From Streptomyces hilarionis (GTDB lineage Bacteria; Actinomycetota; Actinomycetes; Streptomycetales; Streptomycetaceae): 64,000 bases of DNA. The notes below the pieces were generated by a model. It saw only the letters and a list, made by a program, of their open reading frames with translations, was not told the origin of the DNA and searched no databases. The position numbers and the translations under genes are program-made. The stretch spans positions 1 through 64,000 of the forward strand of contig NZ_JAHHIT010000054.1 in the NCBI RefSeq assembly GCF_024539675.1. The letters run 5' to 3'. Below, piece by piece: positions 49,151 to 58,171 of the stretch. Numbering within the stretch: the stretch's first letter is position 1; each line of letters starts with the position of its first letter.

Positions 49151-50965
49151 GTGGAGTCGTTGGAGAGCACGGATCCGGCCACGATCGGCGGCTATCCGCT
49201 GCTGGCGCGGCTCGGCGCGGGCGGTATGGGACAGGTCTACCTCTCACGCACGCCGACCGGCCGCCCTCTGGCGTTGAAGACGGTCCGGCCCGACCTCGTC
49301 GCCGCCCCGGACTTCGAGCGGCGTTTCGCCCGGGAGATCCGCACCAGCGACCGGGTCCGCTCCCCGTGGACCGTTTCGGTGGTGGACTTCAGCCCGCCCG
49401 GCCACCGCCCGCTGTGGCTGGCCACGGAATACGTCGCCGCGCCTGCCCTCTCCGACTGGGTCGCCGTGCACGGGCCGCTGCCGGCCGCGGCCGTGCGTAC
49501 GCTGGCCGCCGAACTCGCCGCGGCGTTGGCCGCCGTGCACGCCTGCGGGCTCACTCACAGAGACGTCAAACCGTCCAACGTCCTGCTCGGCCGCGACCGG
49601 CCCATGCTGATCGACTTCGGCATCGCACGGGCCGCCCACGACTCCCGCCACACCAGCACCGGCGGTGTCATCGGCTCGCCGGGCTACCTCGCTCCCGAAC
49701 AGGCCGCCGGGGGAGCCGTCACCGAGGCGGGCGACCTCTTCTCCCTGGGCGCGGTCCTGGTGTACGCGGCGACAGGCACCGGTCCCTTCGAGTATCCCGG
49801 CGAGCAGCCCTCGGCCGCATCCCTGCTCTACCGCATCGTCCACGAGCCACCCCGCCTGGACGGTGTACCGGCGGAACTGGCCCCGCTGATCCGCGACTGT
49901 CTGGCAAAGCGGCCCGAGGACCGGCCGGACGCCGCCGAGTTGGCGGCCGGACTACGCCGTCGAGCCGTGGACGATCCGCGGACGGCCGCTCACGAGAGCA
50001 GGTCCGCTGCGGTGGCCGACGCGTGGAAGGGCGCGCTCCCGCCCGGACTCGGTGTGGACCTGGTGGCTCGCGAGGAGGAGGTCGCACACCGGTGCGCTGT
50101 ACCGCTGCACGGCCAAGGGCAGGCGCCGTCGGACGCGGTGAAGTCCGCCGCCGGCGGGAATCCGCCCGTCCCGGCGACCGCCCGGACCATGTCTCTCACC
50201 CCGGCCTTGGACGACGCGAGCCTTGCCGCGACGTACGCGCCGCCCCCCGACATCCCGGCCCCGATCGGTCAGCAAGCCCAGGACACTCCCGCACCGCACG
50301 GCGTGTTCACTCCTGACATCGCCCAGCCCCATGGCCCTGCGGCCCCCGCCGCCGGGTCGGCCGGGTTCGGGCCGTACGGCGCTTCCGCCCTTCTTCACAG
50401 GGAAGGGGGTGCGCGTCGCCGCGCTCGCTGGATCGTCGGTGCCCTTCTCGCGGTGGCCGCGCTGGTGACCGGCGTCGTGCTGTGGAACCCGTTCGGCAAG
50501 GAGACGGTCGATGACGGCTCCACGTCCTCCCCGACCCCGTCGTCCTCCGCTCCCGCCCTCTCCGCCGCGTGGGCGGGCGTCTGGACCGGCACGGGGCCGG
50601 GCAACCCTGACGCGGACGGCCAACAGCACCCGCGCACCGAGTCCTTCACCGTGACCCTCACCCTGCACACCGCCGAGGTGGGCGAACTGGCCGGCAAACA
50701 GGTCAGCAACATCGAGGAAGCCGGCACCGGCCGAGAGGTGGGTTGTACGGAAGCCCTGGAACTACGGTCGGTGCGTGGCACGACAGCCACGTTCCTCGCG
50801 GCCACCAGCCACGCGACCAACCGCTCGGACACATCGTTGCAGTGCGAGAGCGGCCACCTCTACGTGGTTCAGCTGACCGCTGCCGACACCATCAGCCTCG
50901 GTGAAGAGGGCAGCCAGTCCGCCGGTGCGCCCACGGCCCTGCACCACAGCCGCGCCACCCGATGA
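49151..50965 (+). CDS. Membrane Ser/Thr protein kinase (PknB type)
   Basis: A 604-residue kinase. The N-terminal catalytic domain (about 12-275) has the glycine loop LGAGGMGQVYLSRT, the Lys in PLALKTV, HRDVKPSNVLL, the DFGIA metal site and GVIGSPGYLAPEQAAGG (APE motif). A Pro/Ala-rich juxtamembrane region leads to one transmembrane helix (ARWIVGALLAVAALVTGVVL, about 425-445). The extracytoplasmic domain of about 155 residues begins with a Ser/Thr/Pro stalk and continues with SAAWAGVWTGTGPGNPD and two conserved-looking cysteines (VGCTEA, LQCESG); it is not a PASTA domain. The start is GTG 49151 with GGGGAGGCGGCC upstream. It likely senses an external ligand; targets are unknown. Confidence 0.92.
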   Translation: MESLESTDPATIGGYPLLARLGAGGMGQVYLSRTPTGRPLALKTVRPDLVAAPDFERRFAREIRTSDRVRSPWTVSVVDFSPPGHRPLWLATEYVAAPALSDWVAVHGPLPAAAVRTLAAELAAALAAVHACGLTHRDVKPSNVLLGRDRPMLIDFGIARAAHDSRHTSTGGVIGSPGYLAPEQAAGGAVTEAGDLFSLGAVLVYAATGTGPFEYPGEQPSAASLLYRIVHEPPRLDGVPAELAPLIRDCLAKRPEDRPDAAELAAGLRRRAVDDPRTAAHESRSAAVADAWKGALPPGLGVDLVAREEEVAHRCAVPLHGQGQAPSDAVKSAAGGNPPVPATARTMSLTPALDDASLAATYAPPPDIPAPIGQQAQDTPAPHGVFTPDIAQPHGPAAPAAGSAGFGPYGASALLHREGGARRRARWIVGALLAVAALVTGVVLWNPFGKETVDDGSTSSPTPSSSAPALSAAWAGVWTGTGPGNPDADGQQHPRTESFTVTLTLHTAEVGELAGKQVSNIEEAGTGREVGCTEALELRSVRGTTATFLAATSHATNRSDTSLQCESGHLYVVQLTAADTISLGEEGSQSAGAPTALHHSRATR

Positions 50966-51418
50966 AGCTGCTGCGCCTTACTCACCAGAGCATTCGCGAG
51001 CAGCTCGAAGCGCTGACCACTGCCAGATTCTGAGCGGCATGAGGCCGATCCAGACGGACACGAATGGCGAAGGAGTCTCCACGGCCGGTTGCGACACCGT
51101 CGAAGGAGACTCGATCTTGGCCCGGTTCCTGCGGTCGCTGGACGAACAGGCCCACCCAGCCCCGCGTACAACTCGACGTGACCCGGCTCATCAAGAAGAG
51201 CAACTGGACGACGACGAAGGGTCCGTGCTCACCGTCGAGCTGGAGCAGCGCGACCTACTCGAAGGCGACATTCTTCAGCTGCCGCCCCTCCCGAGCGCCA
51301 ACAAGGAAGTCCCTTGCCCGGGTGCAGGCTGTCGTCGGGCGAGCGGTCTTGTCGCGCCGTGTCCGATGGCAGTTTCGTCGCGGGCGTCGATCTGCGCCGG
51401 TCGTAGTGCTTGTGCGAG

Positions 51419-51468
51419 CCTCTGACCTGCACCTGTGTGCAGTGCCCCGTAAAGGTGCAGGTCAGAGG
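51419..51468. terminator. Long bidirectional hairpin
   Basis: A 15-bp perfect stem (51419-51433 pairing with 51454-51468; arm CCTCTGACCTGCACC) with a 20-base loop. It lies 45 bases past the minus-strand DUF4232 gene and 450 bases past the kinase gene, so it can terminate from either side. The rest of 50966-51512 shows no supported gene. Confidence 0.75.
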
Positions 51469-51512
51469 GTCGCGGTGGTCGTGCAGGCTGCTCGATTCGT
51501 GGGGCGGTGGGG

Positions 51513-52082
51513 TCAGGAAGGCCTGACCGCCGAGACCGGGGTGACGGTCACCTTGTTGTCGCACTCGGCCCACACCCCGTCGTTCAGGGCGACCTGGTGC
51601 TTCCCGGAGTGCGGCAGCCCGATGACCATCGTCGGATACGTCACCGGGGCCCTGCCCGACACGCAGTAGCCGTCGCCTTCCCCCTGGACCTGGACGAAGG
51701 TCAGCTTCACCCACGCCTTGCCGTGCGGCCGGACCGTCACGGTGGCCGCCCGGCCGGTGCGGGTGACCTTGAGCGGGGTGTTGTGGGCGGGGGAGCCGTT
51801 GCCGGCGCCCGCGACCGTCGGATGGCCCTTCAGGACGCACGTCCTGCGGGAGACGTTGGTGAACTGCACGACCGCCGCCCCGGTCCCGGTCCCGACGGGC
51901 CGGTGGACGGCCTGCCGGGCGCTGACCTGGAGGGCGGAGGTCGCGCAGGCGGGCGGCGGGGTGGAGATGGTGGTGCTCGCCGCCATGGCGACGCCGGGCA
52001 GGATGCCGGTCACCGCCGCCGCGACGGCCGTGACCGCCGTCGTCGCCAGAGCCGCCCTGCGAATGCCCTTGTTGTGCCGCAT
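51513..52082 (-). CDS. Secreted DUF4232-domain protein
   Basis: A 189-residue exported protein. The signal peptide is MRHNKGIRRAALATTAVTAV with cleavage near AMA-AS. The mature domain fits DUF4232: ACATSALQVSARQAVHRPVG, VVQFTNVSRRTCVLKGHPTV, VTVRPHGKAWVKLTFVQVQG and YCVSGRAPVTYPTMVIGLPH with WAECDNKVTV. Four cysteines are placed for two disulfides. GGGGGAAG precedes ATG 52082. Proteins of this family are common extracellular or lipoprotein domains of unknown role in Streptomyces. It is divergent from the BNR-repeat gene across a gap holding an SDR remnant and a 7-bp repeat array. Confidence 0.88.
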   Translation of the reverse strand: MRHNKGIRRAALATTAVTAVAAAVTGILPGVAMAASTTISTPPPACATSALQVSARQAVHRPVGTGTGAAVVQFTNVSRRTCVLKGHPTVAGAGNGSPAHNTPLKVTRTGRAATVTVRPHGKAWVKLTFVQVQGEGDGYCVSGRAPVTYPTMVIGLPHSGKHQVALNDGVWAECDNKVTVTPVSAVRPS

Positions 52083-52269
52083 GCTGTCTTCCCCCTGAGT
52101 CGTCTCGTCCGCGGATTTCGGTCGTCGGTCGTTGCTCCGCGGTACGCGTGGTCGTGGTACGTGAGTGCAGACAGGGCGAGGAGCGGCAGGGTTCCGTGCG
52201 GCGACCGCTTGTGACGGAACGGTGACAGCCGTCGGTGCCCGTGCTGATGGCTGTCCTCGGGATACGCGG

Positions 52270-52431
52270 GAGGGCGAACACGGCGTGATCGGCCTGACCA
52301 AGAACGCCGCGCTGGAATACGGTGCTCGCTGCGTGCGCATCGATCGACTCGATCCATGATTCGACGCCGCCGAAATCTCCGCAGAGGAGCCGAGTCGGGA
52401 GACATTCCTGACCATGGAGCGGAGCATCCGG
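52270..52431 (+). pseudogene. SDR oxidoreductase C-terminal remnant
   Basis: One frame reads HGVIGLTKNAALEYGARCVR, then IDRLDP, a TGA stop (52357-52359), then FDAAEISAEEPSRETFLTME and RSIRLP. This matches the post-active-site helix and C-terminal loop of an SDR (KHGVIGLTKNAALEYGxxGIRVNAVCPG). The catalytic region is missing and a stop interrupts it. It ends exactly where the 7-bp repeat array begins. Confidence 0.6.
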
Positions 52432-52473
52432 CTGCCTTCTGCCTTCTGCCTTCTGCCTTCTGCCTTCTGCCTT
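52432..52473. repeat. Six 7-bp tandem repeats (CTGCCTT)
   Basis: Six perfect head-to-tail copies, running on into CTGCTGCTG. It lies about 190 bases upstream of the start of the BNR-repeat gene, between that gene and the divergent DUF4232 gene. The pure repeat and intergenic position make copy-number change likely. Confidence 0.95.
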
Positions 52474-52664
52474 CTGCTGCTGTTTTCGGGTGGCGTCACG
52501 CTCGCCGCCGCCAACGCGTACTCGTCCGGGCCGTTTGGTGACACGCCCGTCCATGCGTTAATGACAGGTTCTAGTCAAAGAATGCTCAAGTGCCGGACGT
52601 CTCCTGTGGCCGGTGGTCGGGTTCTCCACGACGGCTGTACGACCACCCGTTTTCGGAGGATCTG

Positions 52665-55304
52665 GTGTCAGCACCAACTCGCAAGAGACGATGGCTCACG
52701 ATCTGTGCCATCTCCGCATCCGCCGTACTCGTCGCGACACCCGCAGGCGCCGCGGCAGGCAAGACGAAGCGCCCGTTCGGCGCGCGCACCCTCGCTCAGC
52801 TCGCCGCCGAGCGCCAGTCCACAGGGTCCCTCAGTCTCGAGGCGAAGGCCGACGACGGCGGGGACGACGGCAACGAGGCGGACGAAATCGCCGAGGGTGC
52901 GGACCAGTACGCCGAGGCCCGCACCTCCCCAGGCATCGTCGCACGCGGCGCGTACGGCGCCGCCTGGTCGAGCCTGACCAACCTGAAGAGCACCGGAGGC
53001 AGCTGGCACAACATCACCGACCTGCCCTACAACTCCGACGACTCCCGCTACCGGGACATCGACTCCAACTCCAGCGGGGGCTCGGGCAACGTCACTGGTC
53101 GCATGGCCGCGATCGCGGCCGACGACGACGGATACGTGTACGCGGGCAGCGCCGGCGGCGGTGTGTGGCGCTCCCAGCGGGGCGGCGGGCACTGGAAGCC
53201 CATCAGCGACAAGCTGCCCTCGCAGTCCACCGGCGCACTCTCCCTCGACGGGGCCGGCCGGCTGTGGCTGGGCACGGGTGAGGCGAACACCAACGCGGAC
53301 GCCTACCTCGGCAGCGGCGTGTACGTGCTGTCCGATCCGCACCACGGCAGCTTCTCCACCCGCAGCCGGGTCGGCGGTGACGAACTGGAGTCCACCACCG
53401 TCCGCCAACTCCGTTTCGGCGCAGGCAAGGTGTGGGCCGCGACCAGCGCCGGCGTGTGGAGCCACTCCACCAAGACGCTGAAGGGCGCGTGGAAGCTGGA
53501 GTTCGCCCCCAACCCCGACTATCTGCCGGGCGGTTCGAAGGCCAACGACGACTCGGCCGCGTACAAGAACATCACCAATGACATCGCCTTCGACGCGAAG
53601 AACCCCTCGAAGGCGATCCTCGCCGTCGGCTGGCGCAGCGGCGACGACTACAACGGCTTCTACACCAAGAACACCAAGGGCGCCTGGGCGCGGATCACCG
53701 GCGGCTTCGGCGACCTGCCGACCGACGCGGACAACGTCGGCACCGTGACCTTCGCCCGCGCCGCCGACGGCTCGCGCTACTACGCCATCGACCAGTCGCC
53801 GGAGCAGATGGCGGCCAACCCGGACAGCGGCCTCATGGGCATCTACAGCGCCGCCTCGCCGTTCGGACCGTGGACCAAGGTCGCCGACTACAAGCAGTTG
53901 GCCGCCGACGGCTCGGCGTTGACCTCCAGCGGCTACATGCCGGGCGTGCAGGCCTGGTACAACCAGTTCCTGACCGTGGATCCGGCGGACCCGGAGCACG
54001 TGTACGCGGGTCTGGAGGAGGTCTACGAGTCCAAGGACGGCGGCTCCACGTGGTCGACCGTGGGCCCGTACTGGAACTTCGGCTTCTCCTGCTGGAGCAT
54101 CGACCCGGCCAAGCAGACCGGTGACTGCCACCAGACCACCCACTCCGACCAGCACGGCGTGGCGATCGGCCGCTACCACGGCAAGAGCTTCGTGTACGTC
54201 GGCAACGACGGCGGCGTCTACAAGCGCCCGCTGAGCGGCTCGCAGGACGCCTCCGGCCACGCCACCGACTGGACCTCGCTGAACGACGGCACCCTCGACA
54301 CCCTCCAGTACTACTCGGTCGGCGTGGGCAAGGACCTCGACCACGGTGGCTACTCCGTCACCGGCGGCCTCCAGGACAACGGCCAGTCCGTCCTGCGCAG
54401 CAACGACATCGTGATGGGCTCCAACTTCGGCGGTGACGGCGGCGACACGCTCACCGACCCCGCCAACGGCTGCAACATCGCCGAGGAGTACGTCTACCTG
54501 GCCATCCAGGTCACCCAGAACTGCGCCGTCAACGACGGCAGCTGGACGACCGATCCGACCAAGGCGACCTCCTACAACGTCGCTCCCGCTGACAACGCCA
54601 CCAGCGAGGCCCGCTTCATCGCCCCCCTTGCCACGGACGCCAAGGACAGCGACACCTGGATCGCGGGCGGCCGGCACATCTGGGTGCAGACCCGCGGCTA
54701 CGCCATCCGCAGCGGCGCGGAGTGGAAGAACGTCCACGACCTCGGCGTCGGACGCACCGCGACCGCCGTCGCCGCCTCCGGCGGCAAGGTGTACGCGGCC
54801 TGGTGCGGCCCCTGCAACAACCAGGGCTTCGCCCGTGGCATCTCCGTCGGCAACGCGGACGGCACCGGCTGGCACGACATCACCCTGCCGGTGAACGGCG
54901 CCGTACCCAACCGCTACCTCAGTGGCTTCGCCGTCGACCCGAAGAACGCCGACCACGTCTTCCTCGCGGTCAACGGCTTCTCCCGGCACTGGACCGAGGG
55001 CCCCGGCGCCGGCGTCGGCCACGTCTTCGAGTCCGTCGACGGCGGCACCACCTGGAAGGACATCTCCGCCGACCTCCCCGACGTGCCGACGAACTCGGCG
55101 ATCGTCCTGCCGAACGGCGGCCTGGCCGTCGCCACCGACCTCGGCGTCGTCTACCGCGCCCCGGGCCGCACCAAGTGGCAGCGTATCGGCAGCCTCCCCG
55201 CCGTCGCCGTACTCCAGCTGAAGCTGAGCCCCGACGGCCACACCCTGTACGCGGCCACCCACGGCCGCGGCATCTACACCGTCAAGGTCCGCGACTGCTA
55301 CTGA
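52665..55304 (+). CDS. Large secreted BNR-repeat (sialidase/VPS10-like propeller) protein
   Basis: An 879-residue exported protein. The signal peptide (RKRRWLTICAISASAVLVAT, cleavage near AGA-AA) is followed by an acidic segment (DDGGDDGNEADEIAEGADQY) and a long beta-propeller region with repeated Asp-box/BNR-type motifs, for example GGVWRSQRGGGHWKPI, VYESKDGGSTWSTVGPYWNF, and VFESVDGGTTWKDISADLPD. The last blade ends LYAATHGRGIYTVKVRDCY. The fold resembles sialidase/xyloglucanase-type propellers, but no catalytic set could be assigned. GTG 52665 has GGAGG five bases upstream. It may bind or degrade polysaccharide. It is monocistronic, and a good hairpin follows. Confidence 0.85.
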   Translation: MSAPTRKRRWLTICAISASAVLVATPAGAAAGKTKRPFGARTLAQLAAERQSTGSLSLEAKADDGGDDGNEADEIAEGADQYAEARTSPGIVARGAYGAAWSSLTNLKSTGGSWHNITDLPYNSDDSRYRDIDSNSSGGSGNVTGRMAAIAADDDGYVYAGSAGGGVWRSQRGGGHWKPISDKLPSQSTGALSLDGAGRLWLGTGEANTNADAYLGSGVYVLSDPHHGSFSTRSRVGGDELESTTVRQLRFGAGKVWAATSAGVWSHSTKTLKGAWKLEFAPNPDYLPGGSKANDDSAAYKNITNDIAFDAKNPSKAILAVGWRSGDDYNGFYTKNTKGAWARITGGFGDLPTDADNVGTVTFARAADGSRYYAIDQSPEQMAANPDSGLMGIYSAASPFGPWTKVADYKQLAADGSALTSSGYMPGVQAWYNQFLTVDPADPEHVYAGLEEVYESKDGGSTWSTVGPYWNFGFSCWSIDPAKQTGDCHQTTHSDQHGVAIGRYHGKSFVYVGNDGGVYKRPLSGSQDASGHATDWTSLNDGTLDTLQYYSVGVGKDLDHGGYSVTGGLQDNGQSVLRSNDIVMGSNFGGDGGDTLTDPANGCNIAEEYVYLAIQVTQNCAVNDGSWTTDPTKATSYNVAPADNATSEARFIAPLATDAKDSDTWIAGGRHIWVQTRGYAIRSGAEWKNVHDLGVGRTATAVAASGGKVYAAWCGPCNNQGFARGISVGNADGTGWHDITLPVNGAVPNRYLSGFAVDPKNADHVFLAVNGFSRHWTEGPGAGVGHVFESVDGGTTWKDISADLPDVPTNSAIVLPNGGLAVATDLGVVYRAPGRTKWQRIGSLPAVAVLQLKLSPDGHTLYAATHGRGIYTVKVRDCY

Positions 55305-55325
55305 CGCTCACTCTGCAACAGGACG

Positions 55326-55356
55326 AGGGGTGATCCCGGCTTGCGGGGTCACCCCT
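55326..55356 (+). terminator. Hairpin terminator of the BNR gene
   Basis: AGGGGTGATCCC pairs with GGGGTCACCCCT around a short loop, 22 bases after the stop of the BNR-repeat gene. Confidence 0.8.
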
Positions 55357-55745
55357 TCTGCGCAGGAGTGGAACGCGGTGAATGTCGCAGTGGGGCAGGT
55401 CTGCGCGCGGAGGCCCGTGCGTAGAAGCCGGCTGCCGGAAACTGGGCGCTGTCCTGCACATGGCCGACGAGTTGTTCGGCGACCAGCCGGGTCTTCGTCA
55501 GCCGGTCAGGGTGAGGTCGTGAAGGCGGGCGATACCGAGCATGGCGTGACGGAACGCCCGTCACTCTTGAGACGGCAGTCGCGGAGGATGTCCGGGTCTT
55601 CACCCGGGCGAAGAGGGTGCGGATGGTGGCGGCGATCAACTCGGCTGCATCGTTCGGGATCACGTTGCAGGGCGTGTTGCGAGGGAGAGGGCGGGACGCA
55701 CAGTGGCCACGAAATGGTTTGGCGGCCATGGATGTTGATCACGTC
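55357..55745. other. Intergenic region, nothing recognised
   Basis: About 390 bases with several open frames but none with a recognisable motif or convincing codon use. Possibly decayed sequence. Confidence 0.4.
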
Positions 55746-56204
55746 ATGACTCAAGGACCAGCGCCCCGCCCACTGTCCGATGAAGCCCTCTCCAACCTGC
55801 TTGGCAAGCAGCAGTTCGGCACGCTCGCCACCGTCAAACGCAGTGGCCACCCGCACCTGACCACCATGCTGTACAGCTGGGAGGCCGAGACCCGCATCGT
55901 GCGGTTCTCGACGACCGCTGACCGCATCAAGGTCGGGCACCTGCGGCGCGATCCGCGTGCCTCACTGCATGTGCAGGGCGGGGACGTGTGGTCGTTCGCC
56001 GTCGCCGAGGGCGACGCCGAGGTCTCGGAGATCACGACGGTCCCCGGCGATGCGGTGGGGCGCGAACTGCTCGGAATGATCCCGCAGGCTGCGAAGCCGG
56101 AGGACGAAGACGCGTTCCTGGAGCAGTTGGTCGCCGAACGCCGGGTGGTCATCCGGTTGAGGGTGGACCGGCTGTACGGAACAGCACTCGACATCAAGGG
56201 CTAG
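55746..56204 (+). CDS. PPOX-class F420-dependent oxidoreductase
   Basis: A 152-residue split-barrel flavin/F420 protein: LLGKQQFGTLATVKRSGHPH, LTTMLYSWEAETRIVRFSTT, ADRIKVGHLRRDPRASLHVQ and a C-terminal RVVIRLRVDRLYGTALDIKG. The order and spacing match the PPOX-class F420-dependent or pyridoxamine-phosphate-oxidase-like family common in actinomycetes. Such enzymes use F420H2 (or bind flavin) to reduce enones, quinones or biliverdin-like compounds. The start is ATG 55746 (55728 is possible; ribosome sites are weak for both). A 15-bp hairpin follows 13 bases after the stop. Confidence 0.85.
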   Translation: MTQGPAPRPLSDEALSNLLGKQQFGTLATVKRSGHPHLTTMLYSWEAETRIVRFSTTADRIKVGHLRRDPRASLHVQGGDVWSFAVAEGDAEVSEITTVPGDAVGRELLGMIPQAAKPEDEDAFLEQLVAERRVVIRLRVDRLYGTALDIKG

Positions 56205-56216
56205 GACGACTTGAGT

Positions 56217-56260
56217 CCGTGCTGGTCGCAGTCACTCGTCGACGGCTGCGACCAGCACGG
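56217..56260 (+). terminator. Perfect hairpin terminator
   Basis: CCGTGCTGGTCGCAG (56217-56231) pairs exactly with CTGCGACCAGCACGG (56246-56260) across a 14-base loop, just after the F420-type gene. The remaining 56261-56783 shows no gene and should hold the promoter of the cell-wall operon. Confidence 0.85.
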
Positions 56261-56783
56261 TCGCGTGATCGCGGACGGCGAGTTCGTCTGTGGGCCCGGA
56301 CCCGCATCACCTTGATCGGCGGACAGTGCCCGTCGAGGATGCCCAGGGCAGTGTCCGGCCGGGAGTGAACGATAACGCGCGGACCTGTTGACTCAGCGCC
56401 TCGATGTTCCGCTGCCGGGCCGCCTGGCGGCGCCGGCCGGTCTTGGCCCCTCTGGCGCCACGGACGATCATTTCGGTGACGCAGCGCCATACGTCCAAGG
56501 CAGGGCAACGAGCGCCACCTTGACCCGGCCCGCCCGTTCATCGCTCCCCAACTTCCGTCCTCGCAGGTCCCGTTCGATCGCCACTCCTCCCGGTCGCGGG
56601 AACCGCACGGGTGTCCGCGTCCCGAGCCCGTCCCAGCACCGGTCCGTCCGCGCAGGTCACAGCCGTGCCGGCGTCCCGCCGTCCCGATCTCCGCCGGACG
56701 CGACCACCACGGGACGTCCGCTGCCAGCATCACTCGGGCCGGGAGGGCTCCCGGCCACTCACCAGCAAGAGGGGGAACACCAG

Positions 56784-58133
56784 ATGGAAAAGAGGACGCT
56801 CCTGCGGGGTCTGACCCTCGCCTTGGCAGCGGTCCTGCCCCTGTACGGGCAAACGGCCACGCAGGCGGCACAGGCCGCCGCGGCCACCGCGGTCGCGGTC
56901 TGCGGGCACACGAGCGCACAGCCCACGCTTCAGCAGGGATCGACGGGGGACGCGACGGTCGAGGCGCAGTGCGAACTCGACCTCGCGACGAAGCCGAGCC
57001 GGTACACGCCGATCGCGGCCGACGGCACGTTCGGTGCGGCGACGGAGACACGCGTCAGGGAGTTCCAGCGGTGCGCCGGACTGAGTGCGGACGGCGTGCT
57101 CGGCCCGAACACGTGGGCCGCGCTCAACACCTGGGCCGCCCAGCCGCACACCTGCGCGACCCAGGGCACGGCGGGCACGGCTCAGGCGACCGTGTGCGGC
57201 CACACCGACTCGCGCCCGACCCTGAAGAAGGGGGCGAAGAGCGACGAGGTCAAGGAGGTGCAGTGCCGGCTGAACCTCGCCATGGAGCCGTACCACTATC
57301 CGCCCCTGACGATCGACGGCGACTTCGGCGGCGGCACCGAGGAACGGGTCATCGAGCTCCAGCACTGCGCCAACCTCAGCGCCGACGGCACGGTGGGCCC
57401 GAACACGTGGGCGAAGCTGGTCGACTGGTCCAGCCGTAACACGTACTGCACCCCGCCCCGCCCGGCCGGGTATCCGATCGACGGGCTGGACACGGCCAAG
57501 TACCAGCACCCGGGCGGTGCGCCGATCGACTGGAAGGCCGTCCGTGCCTCCGGCGTCGAGTTCGCGACGGTCAAGGCCACCCGGGGCATGAACGTCACCG
57601 ACGAGTACCTCGCCACCGACCTGGAGGCGGCCCGGGCGGCGGGACTGGCCGTCGCGCCCTACCACTTCTACACGGGCTCGGCCGCCGACACGGGGGCCGC
57701 GCAGGCCGACCGGTTCATCGCCGCCGTGCGGGCGACCGGCTACACCGGCAAGCGCGCGGGCGACCTGCCTCCCATCTTCGACCTGGAGCGCATGGACGAC
57801 GGCACCGGACGCTGTCCCACCTACGGCACGGTGGCCGACGCCAAGGCCTGGCTGGACCGGGTCGAGAACGCCTTCGGCCGCGTCCCGATGATCTACACCC
57901 AGAAGTCCTTCCTGGACGACTGCATGGGGTCGACCACCGCCTTCGCCCGGTATCCGCTCCAGCTCGCGGACTACCGCCAGTCGATCACCCAGCCTCCGGT
58001 GCCGAACGGCTCGACGACCTGGGCGATGTGGCAGTACACGGACGCCGCGCTCTTCCCCGGCCTGCGGGCGCCGGCGACCGGGGACGTGTTCAACGGCACC
58101 CAGGCCGACCTCGACCGCCTGGCCAACCGGTGA
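56784..58133 (+). CDS. Secreted GH25 muramidase with two peptidoglycan-binding domains
   Basis: A 449-residue exported lytic enzyme. The signal peptide ends about residue 31 (ATQAAQA). Two PG_binding_1 modules follow (about 40-120: DGTFGAATETRVREFQRCAG, GVLGPNTWAAL; 130-215: DGDFGGGTEERVIELQHCAN, GTVGPNTWAKL), each with cysteines. The catalytic domain (about 230-445) is GH25: DGLDTAKYQ, VEFATVKATRG, YHFYTG, LPPIFDLERMDDG (DxE), MIYTQKSF and MWQYTD. ATG 56784 has AGAGGGGGAA upstream. It should cut the MurNAc-GlcNAc bond. It is the first gene of a four-gene same-strand group, 38 bases before the next start. Confidence 0.9.
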   Translation: MEKRTLLRGLTLALAAVLPLYGQTATQAAQAAAATAVAVCGHTSAQPTLQQGSTGDATVEAQCELDLATKPSRYTPIAADGTFGAATETRVREFQRCAGLSADGVLGPNTWAALNTWAAQPHTCATQGTAGTAQATVCGHTDSRPTLKKGAKSDEVKEVQCRLNLAMEPYHYPPLTIDGDFGGGTEERVIELQHCANLSADGTVGPNTWAKLVDWSSRNTYCTPPRPAGYPIDGLDTAKYQHPGGAPIDWKAVRASGVEFATVKATRGMNVTDEYLATDLEAARAAGLAVAPYHFYTGSAADTGAAQADRFIAAVRATGYTGKRAGDLPPIFDLERMDDGTGRCPTYGTVADAKAWLDRVENAFGRVPMIYTQKSFLDDCMGSTTAFARYPLQLADYRQSITQPPVPNGSTTWAMWQYTDAALFPGLRAPATGDVFNGTQADLDRLANR

Positions 58134-58171
58134 TGCCGGCCGTGGCCGTCACCGTACCGAGGAGGAACACC

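Noticed and set aside
52668..55262. An 864-residue open frame on the minus strand
   Set aside because: It is the antisense of the secreted BNR-repeat gene. High-GC third positions keep the opposite frame open, and its sequence is Val/Gly/Ala-rich without motifs.
55349..55729. Possible transposase piece on the minus strand (RLTKTRLVAEQLVGHVQD)
   Set aside because: No catalytic motif or family pattern could be confirmed, and no terminal repeats were seen.
56210..56300. Minus-strand frame ending VRDHATVLVAAVDE that looks coding
   Set aside because: It is produced by the perfect 15-bp terminator hairpin at 56217-56260, and a stop codon lies directly upstream.
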